Assembly (NCBI GenBank): GCA_963922205.1
Contig: CAWUHX010000331.1
Location: 1-64,000, forward strand
Length of the DNA stretch: 64,000 nt
From: Romanomermis culicivorax
Taxonomy: Eukaryota; Nematoda; Enoplea; Mermithida; Mermithidae
Direction: 5' to 3'
In this document: positions 8,595-21,400 of the stretch, in pieces
Layout: the number at the start of each line of letters is the position of its first letter
How positions within the stretch are numbered: the first letter of the stretch is position 1
Translations under genes and position numbers: made by a program
Notes under the pieces: generated by a model
The model's database searches: none
What the model was told of the DNA's origin: nothing
The model's input: the letters and a program-made list of their open reading frames with translations, nothing else

Positions 8595-9988
8595 GTAAAT
8601 TTATTGATGCTGCGTCGTCTCCTAGTAGTAAAACGGAGTTAGATTTATTTACCGTACCTCCAACGCAAGTTGCTATTCGTAGAAGTTTTTGGTCTGAAAT
8701 TCAGTTACAAAATCCTTGTACTAATGAAGGACCTTACGAGTTTGTTATTTCACCTGATTCATATATGTTGGACTTATCAAAAAATTTTATATATTTTACT
8801 ATTCGAATTACGAAAGCTAATGGCGCTGCTTGCACTTTAACAGCAGACGCCAACAATAATCTTACTGGAAATGTTGTAGCACCAATTAATTTGATCGGGA
8901 AAACATTTTTTAAACAGATCAAGATGTACTTAAATGGAAAATTAATATCTGACAGGTAAGTTTTATAATTAAATGTATGTTTACCTTTTTTAATTTTAAC
9001 ATTTTAACATTTCAGTGGGGATAGATACGCTTACAGATCTTATTTGGAAACGGAATTGAACTATGGTCGTGATGCTAAGTCGACACATGTTGCAGCTGCT
9101 GGTTATGCTTTTGAAAATGGCGATGTTCTCGATATAAAGAAAAACAAGGGTGCTTTGGAAAGAGTTCAGATGTTCAAAAATAGTACAGTTGTTGAATTAA
9201 TGGCTCCTATACACGCCGATCTATTTATGCAAGAACGTTTTCTATTGAATCAATGTACTTTGAAAATTGATTTATACAGACATAGAGATGATTTTAGCTT
9301 GCAAAAATTTATATCTACTGACAACGAAGCTTATAAAATTGAAGTTAAAAGCATGTCTCTATTTATTAAAAAAGTTGAAGTTGCGGATAATATCAATCTA
9401 GCTATTGAATCCATGTTACAAAATACAGCTGCAAAATACCCTATTCGTCGATGTCATGTTACAAGTCTATACATAACAACTAGTCGTCGCTCAGCTCCTC
9501 TGAACTCATTGTTCACAGGTCCTTTACCTCGTCGTCTCGTTGTGGCGCTCGTTGATGGTTCGGCTGCTAGGGGTGATTATAATCAAAGCCCCTTCAATTT
9601 TAAGCATTTCGGATTAAACGAGATTAAAATAACAAGTGGTACTACAACCTTACCTACAACACCATATATGCTAAATTTTAAAGAAAACAAATATTTGCGC
9701 ACTTTTGTACAATTATTTGAGGGTGTAGGAATCGGTACAGATAACAAGGGTAATGAAATTACTCGAAATTCTTTTACAACGCATAACACGATTTTTGTTT
9801 TTGATTTGACTCCTTGCGGTATGGATGGTAATTTTTGGGAACTCGTACGTGAAGGAACCACTAGTTTACAGATGAATTTTGGAGAGGATATACCAGATGG
9901 CCGTATTGAAGCACTTATATACGCAGAATTTGACTCTCTCGTAATGATTGATAAAAATCGTGAAACCTTTACAGATTATAGTATTTAA
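8591..9988 (+). CDS. Major capsid protein (double jelly-roll), spliced, 445 aa
   Basis: Exons 8591..8955 and 9016..9988 around a 60-nt phase-2 intron (GTAAGT ... ACATTTCAG). Without splicing the first frame ends at TAA 8957-8959, inside the first jelly-roll; with splicing YLNGKLISDS continues into YAYRSYLETEL. Family features are clear: LDLFTVPPTQVAI at the N-terminus, YMLDLSKNFIYFTI, a KQIKMYLNG strand, NYGRDAKSTH, and a long second jelly-roll ending ALIYAEFDSLVMID. It is homologous to the Polinton MCP family that includes C. elegans F54H12.2-like proteins. It forms the capsid shell. Its ATG overlaps the pX-like stop by 4 nt. Confidence 0.93.
8956..9015 (+). other. 60-nt GT-AG intron inside the major capsid gene
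   Basis: It has a strong donor (CAG|GTAAGT), a T-rich tract and the acceptor ACATTTCAG. Removal restores the reading frame between two conserved capsid blocks. It is AT-richer than its exons, as are the introns at 717-778 and 3231-3288. Confidence 0.88.
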
Positions 9989-10904
9989 ATACGTTATATT
10001 TATATGTACATTTCATCTCATTTTTTTTATAATAAAAAAATCACTTATAGTTGTTGTTTATACACTCCTTCTCTTTAGGTATTGTTTAGAAATATTCTTT
10101 TAATTTATTCCTAATTATAAATGAACTTCCTTTTATTACTCCTCCTTTCCTTTATTTTCTCCTTTAATTCTACAGTGCTACGTAATTATCTTGTACGTTC
10201 TTTTTACCCTAAGACCTGTTTGTGCATATTCTCTACATATCGTTTACTCGTACATCTCTAAATATCTGCCTACAGTAAACCCTTTTTTATATTCCCGAAG
10301 TTGACACATACACACACACTCATAGTAGAACTCTAAAGAAATTATCTTTACTATCAAACGCAATAAATAAAAAATTTTATTAATTTTAATTCAATTTAAT
10401 TTATTTGAAACAAAATATATACAAAATTTAAAACAAAATAGAATAAATTATACATATATACAAAACTTAAAAACAAAATAAAATATACATATATGCACTC
10501 GCCTTCGCCGCCGCCGCCACCGCCGTCGCACTTCCCACGCCAAAAGTTTCACGCGTATCCACTAAAATTTTTACAAATTTTAATAACTATTTTAGTTAAA
10601 CAAAAATTTTTACTCTAATATATCAATTAACTGCTAAGTAATAGGTACAAGATCTATCAATAGCCTTTATTTTATCGTAAAATTTTATCGTATAAATCGT
10701 GTAAATAATTGAAAGATTCTAGAATATTCTAGAAATGTTCTTTGTCAAGTTTTAGACAACTCAGCTATATACCATACATTAATATACATGAATTAGAAAT
10801 CTGTAACATGTTGCAGTTGTACTAAAAGCTTATAATAATTTTACTCTCATTAAATATAAAATTTATATGTCTACTACATGTTTTAACTATAACATCTGAA
10901 CTTA
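9989..10904. other. AT-rich noncoding stretch after the capsid gene
   Basis: It contains a likely 3' end of the MCP transcript (ATAATAAAA near 10030), several CTCCTCCT/CTCCTTT pyrimidine clusters (10070-10160), and one GC-rich island at about 10500-10550 that reads as an Arg-rich frame on the minus strand behind a TTTTAG acceptor. The latter might be an alternative last exon of the minus-strand gene next to it. No other gene is seen. Confidence 0.4.
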
Positions 10905-11330
10905 CTAGAAACGCGGCAGCGCTAATTTTACCCTCTCCTCGACGTAGCGACCGTCGGCGTTTTCCCATTCAGCCCTCGCACCTGGGGGGAGGATATTCCA
11001 CAGGTGCGAGGCTAGGTGACCGTCGACCAGCGAAGGGTTTTCAAACATCCGGCGTAGACGTTTCATAAAACCCCAAAAGGGTTTCTGCCTAGCCGGATAT
11101 TCAACCCCTCGCTGGCTTTTCCACCAGCTCTTGAAGTCCGTCGAGGCCTCCTCCCAGAAGACGGACGCCCACGCGTCAATGTCGGCCGTCGTTAAAAACG
11201 GCTCTAAATTAATAATAATGAAATGGTATACATATTAATTTTTAATTCAAAATATTTGTAAAATCAATGTACCGTAAGCCTCGTAGGCGGCTCTCAACGT
11301 CGATATAAACGTAACGAAAACGGCTTCCAT
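10905..11330 (-). CDS. Small spliced HMG-like protein B (118 aa), minus strand
   Basis: Exons 11273..11330 and 10905..11203 (minus) around a 69-nt phase-1 intron (GTACAT ... AATTTAG). It starts MEAVFVTFISTLRAAYEAYE and contains VFWEEASTDFKSWWK, then QKPFWGFMKRLRRMFENPSL, HLASHLWNILPPGAR and EWENADGRYVEERV. The second part fits the HMG-box pattern (K-P-x-x-x-F, three helices, NP turn, W, then a Tyr/charged helix). It resembles the gene at 3179-3641 (F..F start, FWxxxSxxxK, FWxF, phase-1 intron after 17 versus 19 codons). It is much GC-richer than its surroundings. It probably belongs to the viral element; a chromatin or genome-packaging role is inferred. A strong GTAAGT overlaps the stop region, so an alternative spliced end near 10558 is possible. 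Confidence 0.6.
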
Positions 11331-12944
11331 TGGTAGTCTCTTGGGTGTCGCGCGCAAGTACAAAAATAAGAATGGTTCTTCTTCTTCTATTTTTTCTATT
11401 TATACCTCTTTACCCTCATTAGACCTTTTCTGGTTTTTTCTGCTTTTTGGTTGAATCTTTTCGGTTTTTCTTTGAAGGTTCTATCAAAATAACAATAATC
11501 ACCATCTTAATTGTTTTGGTATTGCGTCTCTTTAAAGGTTTTAGGCTCTAGGTTATTCTAGAAAACTATCAAAATAACAATAATCACCACCTTAATGATT
11601 TTGGTAAAGCGTCTCTTGCTACCGTGTTTTATAGAACCTTTGACCTTTTCTAGCATTTCTAATTGGTTTTATGATCTAAATGGCTTCACCTGTCTAACCT
11701 TTCTATGTTTGCTCTGGGAAACACTCTGTATACAAAACCGCATCTACCTACATAAATCATCTAATATAATGTATTAATTTCCGATACATAGAATAACGTT
11801 CATGTATTGATGATTTAGTTCTTTTCTTTTTTCTTTTTCTTTTTCTTTTCTTTTCTTCAAATATTTTTGAGGTATCAATTATTTTTTACATTTAGAATAT
11901 TTTTCATCTCAACTGTTCACTTTTCTACATGCGCTTTATACCCACTCTTTTGGGTCATTTTTCTATAAAAGAATTTGATCATTTACGGCTTTATAAGTAT
12001 AAACCCATAGGAATAATGTTTCAAGTTTTATAGACTTTTAGAGTTTTTATATGTGGAATTAAGCATTCTGATCTAAAAGACCGTTCTAATTTGGACGATC
12101 GTTCAGTATGCAGGGCTTCCACTTCACTTTTCTGTGAACCTGCAGACGGCGCACCTCTTATTTTGGAGCCCGAGGGCGCGTTTTTTGAAGGACCTCCTCC
12201 GTGGGCGGAGGGGGTCAATTTTATAAATAAATTCTTTCTTTTATGTTTTCCATTTTTTGTTCACGTTATTATTTTTGTTTTTAGACTACAATATTTTAGT
12301 GATAAACAAAAATAAAATAGTGTTTCAAAAGTTTTATAATAAAATAGAATGTTGCATTGAATTAAAAATTTTTGATACGTAAAGATTTTTTTAAGTCGTC
12401 AAATTTTCCGTACGTTTTTTAGGACCATCTCGTTTGGTCATCTTTCTATAAAAGACCTTATTTGTCTACATGCTTTTTACGGCCAGCTCGCTCTGGTCAT
12501 TTTTATAAAAGACCTTCTTGGTCATTTTTGGCAGAACATCAAAATTTTTACGCATGCACCCGTAAAGATAATGTTTCATCGCGTAATGACTCTCTCAAGA
12601 TTTTACTCATTAAACAGACCATTACTGACCAGATTGACCGTTCTGACATTTGTTGACTTGAACGATCGTTCAGAAATGGGACCTCCGAAATATTTTTACA
12701 CCTGCAGGTGGCACCCTTTTGACAAAGGGGGTCCGGGGTGCAAATTTTTGTGGGCTTCCTCTTCCGAGGGGGGAAGCCGTTTTTACACACAATCTCTTTT
12801 TATTTCTTTTCCATTTTTTGTTCATTTTAGTTTTCCTTTTTACGTTCATCATTGATTTTCCTTTTCCACGCACAGTAACACATTTATTACCATAATCGAA
12901 AAAATTACCGTAATTCTACAATTACGGTAACTCTAGAACATGCA
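11331..12944. repeat. Noncoding region with degenerate direct duplication
   Basis: No gene is supported. Two stretches, about 11925-12270 and 12420-12850, share ordered blocks: TCTACATGC, TTTTTATAAAAGACCTT, ACGATCGTTCAG, ACCTGCAG, GGACCTCC, and TTCCATTTTTTGTTCA. They look like diverged copies of a roughly 450-bp unit. The GC-rich patches read as short frames on both strands, but these are repeats rather than genes. Confidence 0.45.
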
Positions 12945-12949
12945 TTTTT

Positions 12950-13160
12950 AACCTTGCGACCTATAAATCGACCTATATGTTTTCTGTACGACCTATAAAT
13001 CGACGAAGAAATTAATCGTATATGTTTACTGTACGACCTGTAAATCCGACAAAAGCAAAACGTGTATGTTTACTGTACGACCTATAAATCGAAAAAAAGT
13101 GACAAATTATAGGTCGTACACAAAAGATAGGAGTATCCTTAAGCGTACGACCTATACGGT
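12950..13160 (+). repeat. Tandem repeats around the core GTACGACCTATAAATCGA
   Basis: Four roughly 50-bp units share TATGTTTACTGTACGACCT followed by ATAAATCGA (starts at about 12953, 12987, 13034, 13076). They are followed by an inverted copy of the core (ATAGGTCGTAC, about 13110) and one more direct core (GTACGACCTATA, about 13145). Such arrays can be element termini or satellite seeds; no function is shown. Confidence 0.65.
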
Positions 13161-13237
13161 CCGGCCTTACTACTCTGATTCATTGAGCTGAATTCATGTC
13201 AATTTAAAAACTTCATAAGACCAGTTGACTATACTTA

Positions 13238-13970
13238 TACAGGGTGAGCCAAAAAATAGCGACCGGTACTGACTTTCATAGCTTTTAGACGGGTGAAGCT
13301 TTTTTAATGCGGTTTCTTGCCGTCGATAGATAAAACATCTGGCATGAAAACTGCAAAGTTTTAGTCAGATTGCTTGTATATTGATTGACTAGAATCAAAA
13401 ATGCTAAATGTCAATTTTTCTGCAAATAAATTTTGCAAAATTGACAAAAATTGACAAGATCAACATGTTTTACAATAGAAAAGTGCAATAAATCAAATCA
13501 TGAGAACCATTAAATAGCTGGAAACTAGAAGAGAACCGTTTTATCGTGTCCTACACTCTATAACATCAATAATTTCAATCGTTTTTTCGATCTGGTCAAT
13601 GACAGAATTGATTTTGTTTTGAATTTGGTTTTTTCCAATTTCAAAACGAAAGCCCTTGATTTTGGCGAAATTTTGCCCCATATTGAAACAAGAAGTTAAT
13701 GACTTTGAATTACGTGTAAATTATAAATCTGGGTGACTCTTAAAGTGTTATTGTGCGTAAAACCCTTCACAAAACTTTTCTCACAATAGGATGACCACTT
13801 TTACTAAATTTCTGTTTGTACAGTAACCATATAGGCTAGAAGCATAAACTTTGGCTTTGATAGCAAAGATAAACAGGGCATTCTAATGCAGCAATCCGTA
13901 TTAAAAAAGCTTTATCCGTTCAAAAGTTATGGAAGTCAGAACCGGTCGCCTTTTTTTGGCTCACCCTGTA
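13238..13970. mobile_element. Mariner-type MITE, 733 bp
   Basis: Terminal inverted repeats of about 75 bp begin TACAGGGTGAGCCAAAAAA on the left and match the right end (TTTTTTTGGCTCACCCTGTA). They extend through GCGACCGGT and the AAGCTTTTTTAATGCGG-like block. Flanking TA is consistent with Tc1/mariner target duplication. The interior is noncoding. A second, shorter relative is at 32593-32999. Confidence 0.8.
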
Positions 13971-16900
13971 TATATCATTAGTACCGCGTGAAATTAGAAC
14001 AACTATAGAGTTTTTAACTGACACAGCAGATTAATCTGGTCACAACGAACTTGACATCTCGAAAATTCTTTGGCAGTGTCGTATCAGTACTTTAAATTTC
14101 ATTCAAATGCCTAAACCTGTTCGAAAAAAATCATTTTATGAAATCGAAAAATAACAAAGAAAAGAAATGAACATTATCAACACTGAATTCAATGAGTGGA
14201 AAAAAGTATTAAAAATAACGAAGCTATAAAATAAAAATTCGATTGAGACGACAAGTAATGTCAAGTAGTAAAAGATATCAGTACACAAGTAATATAGTAC
14301 ATGTCAAGTAGTATAAGAAATATCATGGAACGTGGATAAGTGTCAAAATGAGGAGGATCAAAAAGTCGTTTTATAAAGATTTTTCAGTTCGTATTTTAGA
14401 TCAGTACTCGTGAAGGAATGTCTCCAGGTTAAAATTCTGAAGCACTGTATGTTATGGTGCATTCGATAGCCCAGAAAGCCGAAATTATAGCAACCACTTT
14501 TGCCCATATTCTATATTTACACTAAAATTTAAATAAATATAATCGATAGTGGTTGGTTTGCGCATTTCATAAGTAATAACTGACGCGATTGCATCATGCA
14601 TTCTATAGTTTATTGTAGATGATTAAATAATGTCCATAAAAGGAAAAGTAAGTCTATATAGCCTATTTACTTCGAAATGATAGAAGCAGCGACAATCAAA
14701 AAGTGGATATTTGACACATAATCTTCAATAAGTGACAAACGTTACACTGAAGAAAAAGCTGAATTCCTCCCCGACAATAGGGAGCTCAAAATCATAGAAA
14801 AAAACACCATGCTTTTCCACTTTTTACTTGAAAAGAACTGTGACGACACCTCAGTGTTATTCGCGAAATTTTTAGCTCGTGACCTTGTTATTGAAAGAAA
14901 TTTTCAACTGTTCTGTTGGCCTTTTACAGACGAAGCATTCGATATCCCACAGAAAATGGAAGTAATGTTAATGTAACTATTTTTCCCGTGATCTTTCTAT
15001 ACACAGGAATTGCACAAATTTGGATGCACCATTACATATTCAAACGACTCCGCATCAAAAATCACACGGAAATCACGAGTTAATAAAGAACTTTTTGCTT
15101 TTAATTAAAATGCAAAAACTAGATAAAAAATAAACAAATACAAAAATAACTGTAGCGCGGTGAATTTTTAGCAGCCCTTTATTAAATGACTTATTAGCTT
15201 CATTAGTACCTCGTCCCCATTATTATTAAACACGCCCTAGCGGAGTACCCTGTCGTTTTCTCTTTCCTCGGCTTAATTGTATTCTAATTAGTTTATGAGC
15301 AAATCTCCAAGATTTGTATACTATATAACTTCATGAAAATTGTCATAGCAGTAATAGGCCTGTTTTCTGTGGTCAATTATTTCAATTATTTGCATACATA
15401 TATATTACTTTGCTCTAGGCCCATTCTTAGCATAAAATGTGTGCAAATATACTCACTAAATAACAAGCTTTGTTAGCAAAGAGGAAAAGCACGTAAGAAG
15501 CACAGCAGTGCTTTTCAACGAAGAAGTGAATTAATGTTTATTCGACTCGAGGCTTTTAATTTGTGAAATGTGTACAATGATACAAAGTTTCCGCGAAAAA
15601 TCTTGTCAATATTTTTGAGAGATAATCAGCTAAATTAAAAAGTAGAGAGAGTTCAGCGAAGGAGTGAAACCTGGAACATCCATCAAAACTGGATAAGCTC
15701 ATAATTAAGAAGTCACAGCAATGTGACTTTATATAGTCAATCCGAAACAAATTTATGGATTGTTCCCAAGCTAAAAAATTACATCGCGTTCTAAATCCTT
15801 TTGTTGTAGAGCTAAACATGTTACAATATGCGGTCCAACATACTTTCTTCAATAACTGTTCATAAACAATTTGGATTTATATATCTTACAGTATTTCCAG
15901 TCTGTCAGAACACGATTTGAATAAATTTTTTATCTTAGCACAACAAAACAGGCGCCTGATTTCAAATAAAATAGCTGAAGGGAAATAAAAATCTCTGAAT
16001 CTGAATTCGAAAAAGAAGGAAAAGATGAAAAAGTAAAACAAAAAAATAAATAGCAGAAGACATGTTGGAAAAGAAAAGGTCAAATAAGAAAAATACGTGA
16101 GTGAAAAACTATTGCTACAAACAGGCTTTCACAGGTAAATACAAACTTTTTTACGAACAAGGAGAGGTAAAAACTAAGAATACAAACAGCTAGGCGTTAA
16201 GGAGAAAACGCATGCAAACAGCAAACAAACAAGGAAGCTTTAATCAAAAATAAACACGAAAACCGATCACAAGCAGAAAAATGTACAATAAATCTGACAT
16301 AATAGACAGCCGAAGAAAATAAAAGCAAATAAACAAATTAAACGAATAAATAAATATATGAAAAACTAACAACTAAGCAAGAAGTAAGAGATTCTAAAGA
16401 AAGATGATAAGAAAAGCAAAGATCAGAAGAAGAAAAAATTATCGGAACAAATATTAAAGCTACAAGTGAAGCCTTGTCACGGGTAAAATCTTAGAAATCA
16501 ACAAGAAAAAGAGTTCACGTACTTTTGTGGAGAAAAGAATATTTTCAGCATGAAGCACGATACAAGAACTAATGAGAAATGTGAGATCTCCATTGTACTT
16601 TTGTTTCATTTTTCTACTCCAGGGTGTCATGTCGTGTAACAATATAGTTCAAATATTTCTTAATCTATAAGCTTAATGAGCGAACATGGGGTTTCAGTAC
16701 AGTATGCACAAAGGAAAAGTCATGAACTCAGTTTGAAAGAGCTCGGATTTTTCTAACGAAAAATAAATTCGAGATTTTCACGAGTATTTTTCACGGACGA
16801 ATAATGTGCTACGTTCCATTCCTTTTGAAGTTTCATAGTCGTAAAAAAGATCACTGGAAAGCATCTAAGATGTATGACTCCCTACTCACAGCTCGATTCG

Positions 16901-18454
16901 TTCTTAGGCTTCTCGATTTCGTTGATTGAGAGTAAGCAAAAGGAGCAATAATTTCTGAATATATTGTCTTGGTCTGATTGCGATTGTTGTTGACTGAAAA
17001 GATATGGAATAAGGTCGGCTTTTCGTACATGAACATAAAGAAATCTTGCAACAAAGATGTGGCGTTCCAAAATTTTGGCAAAATAATGAATAGCTCATAT
17101 TTAGTCAAATAAATTAAGCTCAAATCAAAGCCAATCTTGACTACCTGTATAATAGACTCTTACGGCTGATTATATGTTGATTCACTTTCTTAATCCGGAA
17201 AGCAGGCGGAAATCTGGGCTGTGATTAGCTACAGGTTAATTTTTGTCTAGGAAATACGGTAACTTCTTGAGTCATCTTTGTTAGATTTTCTGTTCGTCTT
17301 CTATTATCATAATTCATAGAAGAGACGACGAAAGAACTCATGTAAAAAACATCAGTTAATATTTAATAAACCTAAGAGGGAATTTCCACAAATCCACATG
17401 AAAATTTTTCCTCTTGTCTTCATTATTGCCTTAGCTCCAACTCTTATTATTTTCACTGTGGTTTACTACCCTGAGACGTATATCCTGATAAAAAGTCTGC
17501 ACCCTAAATCGATATCATTTCCTCACAGGTTGGTTATAGCGATCTACGAAAATTCCAATTTGTGATAGGCGATCAAACCACATTTTTTCACGCACTTCTT
17601 TCGCATTTACGTCTTGCATTGCACCTTGCCGAGGTTCATTGAAAAAATAGACCAACAATAAATTATTGATTTTGACGCACAACTTAACAAAATTTCTGAC
17701 CACTGACGAAGTTCATTGTTAAGACTGTTGCTGTGAATCAACATCCCACTTCAGAAAGTTCGGGTTGACATCTATGGTAGGCTGGGCATCTAAGAGCAAC
17801 TTATTTTAATCGCATAACAGGTGGTTAAGTGTTAGACAGTTTAGTTTCTGTTTGAGACTCATCTAAGACACAAAAGATTCGTGCTCAGTAGTAAGGCTTA
17901 TAATTTTAACCCTTGTGACTGAAGCTCCGAAGTTGACAACAAGTCAGTCCAACTGCTGCCTAATTATAGCTCTATATCAAAGCACGTGTGATGTAATAAG
18001 TCTGGACCCGGTTTCATCAGAGACTCAAACTCCAGTTGAGCTGCAGCTTAAGCTGTAGCTTAATTCTATATGTTATACCATTGCTGCTAGGCTACAGATC
18101 AGCTAAAAATTAACTCTATACACTAGTCTTTGATCAACTCAACAGATATACTCCTGAAGAGTTCTCGAAACTGAATGCCAAAGCAACTCAAAAATCATGA
18201 TCACTCAAGATTTATGGCTTTGAATTTGTTTGACTTCCTTTTTTTCTAATTTCACTCAACTCTTTAGTTTGAGGATCACAAACCTTGATAAATAGAGATC
18301 CTTCGAAGAAAGAACTGGTTGATTAAAAAATTTAGGACCTGCATTCAGAGTCAGCATTATCACGTGACAATACATCCAAAGCTGAAATGATATCATACTG
18401 GTAAAAACAAGGTAATATGGGCACAAATCCAGGAAACGAATCGCGTAATAAAGG
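13971..18454. other. Long noncoding interval
   Basis: No gene can be supported. An 84-codon open stretch at 14721-14972 (plus) has no good start and no recognisable motif. A- and purine-rich tracts occupy 15900-16480. Other short frames are scattered and lack splice or codon support. It probably includes 3' flanking sequence of the unc-93-like gene. Confidence 0.4.
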
Positions 18455-21400
18455 TTACGGTTGGTGATGCAAGACCGCTATACTTTGAGCGGATAAGCTT
18501 TGAATCATGGCCAAATTATCCTGGCTGAATAAGTATTTAGAACGATCCGATCTCAATCGAGTGACTTTCTTGCGAATTTTCATTGCATGAACCTGGAAAA
18601 CGAGGTAAAAATGAGTGATATCTGTAAAAATTGTAAGGGACTTGGTTGTCCTAACAGAAACTGTTTCCAAACAGAAGATCCAGTACAATGTTCATCAATT
18701 TCTTACCTCAAGTGGTTCCCATAATTCTATCAGACCATAGCCAAACATCCCGAACAGGAGGCAGCCCAGCAATAGATAAAGCTTGGTATGAATTTGTAGA
18801 TTCGTCGTCAAGAAACCAATGATAAAACCGAACGATTCCCAAAGTCGATAGTTGGCGAAAGCGACTTCGAGATTCCTGGTGAATAATACGGCCCAAACGC
18901 CTATAAGAAAGAAGTGATGAAAAAAGACGGAAAACTATGAAACAAGATCAAGATTCGTGGCTACATTTTATGGAAAATGGTCATCCAGGAGGATTCAATT
19001 GAATTGTTTCTGAAAGTGTGAGCTTGTGTGTAATCAACTACTTGATCATTTATAACCTATTCTGTGTGCCATTCAGTATATTATGGACTCAGCAAAAATA
19101 CTAACGATGAGCTTAAAGAGAGAAAATGGATTAACGTTTCAATTCAGGCCATTGAAGACAATATCAGATTGAAGACAACACCGTTTTTTCGCAGATTTTT
19201 TCATCAGTTCTTACTTTTCTGTTTTACACATTTATGAATGCTATCGCATGCATAAGATACCAGTATTAAAGCTTTCATTTTCTACTCGGCAATTTTGGTC
19301 AGTCGTCGTGAACATCGCAAGTGAGAGTCTCTAGGTTTAAAGTCAGAAATCAGACGTGTTACAGAGCGTTCGATAGCCAACAGCAACCTGAGTAATTTGC
19401 ACTAACTGTTTTTCCCAAGTACAAAATCCCATTCGATAGAACTCACGGTGTCGGTAAAGTTTTCCACAGGCGGACTTTCATGTGTTATAGTGCATTAAAT
19501 GCATACATGTAAGGGGCCCCTGAGGTCTGTGGGAGGTCGGGCGACTTTTTTGTGGCTGGGGGTCACTCATTCCCAAAATTTTAGGGCGGAGAGGTCTCTG
19601 AAGAAAAAAAATTTGATTTTTTCACCAAAAAATTCCGAAAAACGGTTCAAAAAGTAGTAATCTTTGGCTAAAAAACTGTAAAAAATGTTTTCATGGCGCG
19701 TAGCGCCGAGAAAATTGGCATTTTGACCATTTTTTGTTCAAAAATTGATATTTTTCCTCAAAAAATTAACATTTTCAGTATTTTTCTAATCAAAAGTATA
19801 TGGGTCCCTATGACTAGCATATGGCTAGCCATTGGTTGAAAAATCCTGAGGGGGGTCGCCCAATAGCTAGCCATATGGCCGAAAATTTCTGGGGGGTTCC
19901 TATAGCACTTGCCCCCAATTACATGTATGATTAAGTGATACAGCTTTACCTCGGCGCCCGTCTTACTTTCGCGCCCGTCTTACTTTGTCGTCCATCTCAC
20001 TTTCGCGTCCGTCTCACTTCGGCGCCCATTGTTTAGTAATGACTTTTCTTGGAAGTATAAACTTGGCTTCCATCTTACTTTGGCGCCCCGTCTTATTCTG
20101 CTTTTAAGCATTCATGTTGATCATTTATTTAAGTAAGAAGCAAACCAAATTTGCAAGGTCATTGATTGGTAGGCGTCGCTTTGCAGTGGCCCTGAAATAC
20201 CATGTGTCTCTGCTATAGATCTTAATGCAATATAAAGATTCGGTACAAATTGAAAACGGCTCAGAAATTAGCAGACCGTGGGAGAAATATTACAATAACG
20301 CGAACGATCAGGCCCCAAACGTGCTAGTTTTTGAAATAAAGGAAAAGAGGAAGGAAGGCCGAGAAAGAAAAGAAATTATATAAAAAGAAAAAAGTGCAAA
20401 AAAGAAACTGAAATGAGGAAGTGGAAACAAGGAACGGAAACACGAAACAAACATTTTGTAAGATTGGAGAAAATTAACACAGGGGTAAATAAGCGAGTAG
20501 AAGAAAATCAAAAGATAATACAAAACAAAACAAAAGTAGGACTAGAAAAAATAGGGAACGGGAAGAGAAAAAAGAATATAAGGACAGACAAATGGAAGAA
20601 GAAATGAGAACTGAATATGAGTATATGATAATAAGAGAAACGGTGGATAAAATAAAACGGAAAAGAAATCTGTGGAAACAAAAATGGAGAAACAAACAGA
20701 AACATCACAATATAAAAACAAAACAGAAAAGTACTGGGACATAGAATTGTGTGATTCAACATCACGAGAATAAAAAAGTAGATAGTGAAACAGAGGGGAG
20801 AAATAGTGAAGAAATGTTATACAGAAAATATAGAAAAAGGATTAACAAAATAACTTTTTACTATTCATGTCGTCTCTCCAATGTAAAATTTTCATACTGT
20901 TGTCACATTACGTACTGTTGATTTTATGATTTAAGTTAATATAAAGATCATTAGCACAAAGAAACAGCAGTTTACTAGAAGGTACATAATTTTCGTACAG
21001 GAAAGTATAATAGATTTTTTATCGCGTAATGCAAAATATAAAATTTAAAACCCCTCGTAAAATTTGCATAGATAAAATTACACATATCAGGCGCCAAAGT
21101 AAGGCGGGCGCCAAAGTGAGACAAGGCGCCAAAAGCAGATGGGCACCAAAGTGAGATTGGCGCCAAAGTGAGACGGGCGCCAAGTTGCGACACAATCCAT
21201 TAAATAGCTTTCAGGCATACGGCTAACATTACACTAATCGTTCTCTGCCCATAGGCGATTATTAGATTAAAATTTGCATAAATGTGATCTAACCTGGTAA
21301 TTTCGCTATACCACGCGATCTCAACAAGGAGGAATGTTTAAAGGACGCCTATACATGCATTACCTATATGAAATACATATTTCTTAACTTTGAATTTACA

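Noticed and set aside
14721-14972. 84-codon open stretch ending LFCWPFTDEAFDIPQKMEV
   Set aside because: No start codon in context, no splice acceptor, no family motif.
20308-20765. Several Phe/Leu-rich minus-strand frames resembling membrane proteins
   Set aside because: They arise from the purine-rich interior of a foldback element; biased composition explains the openness.
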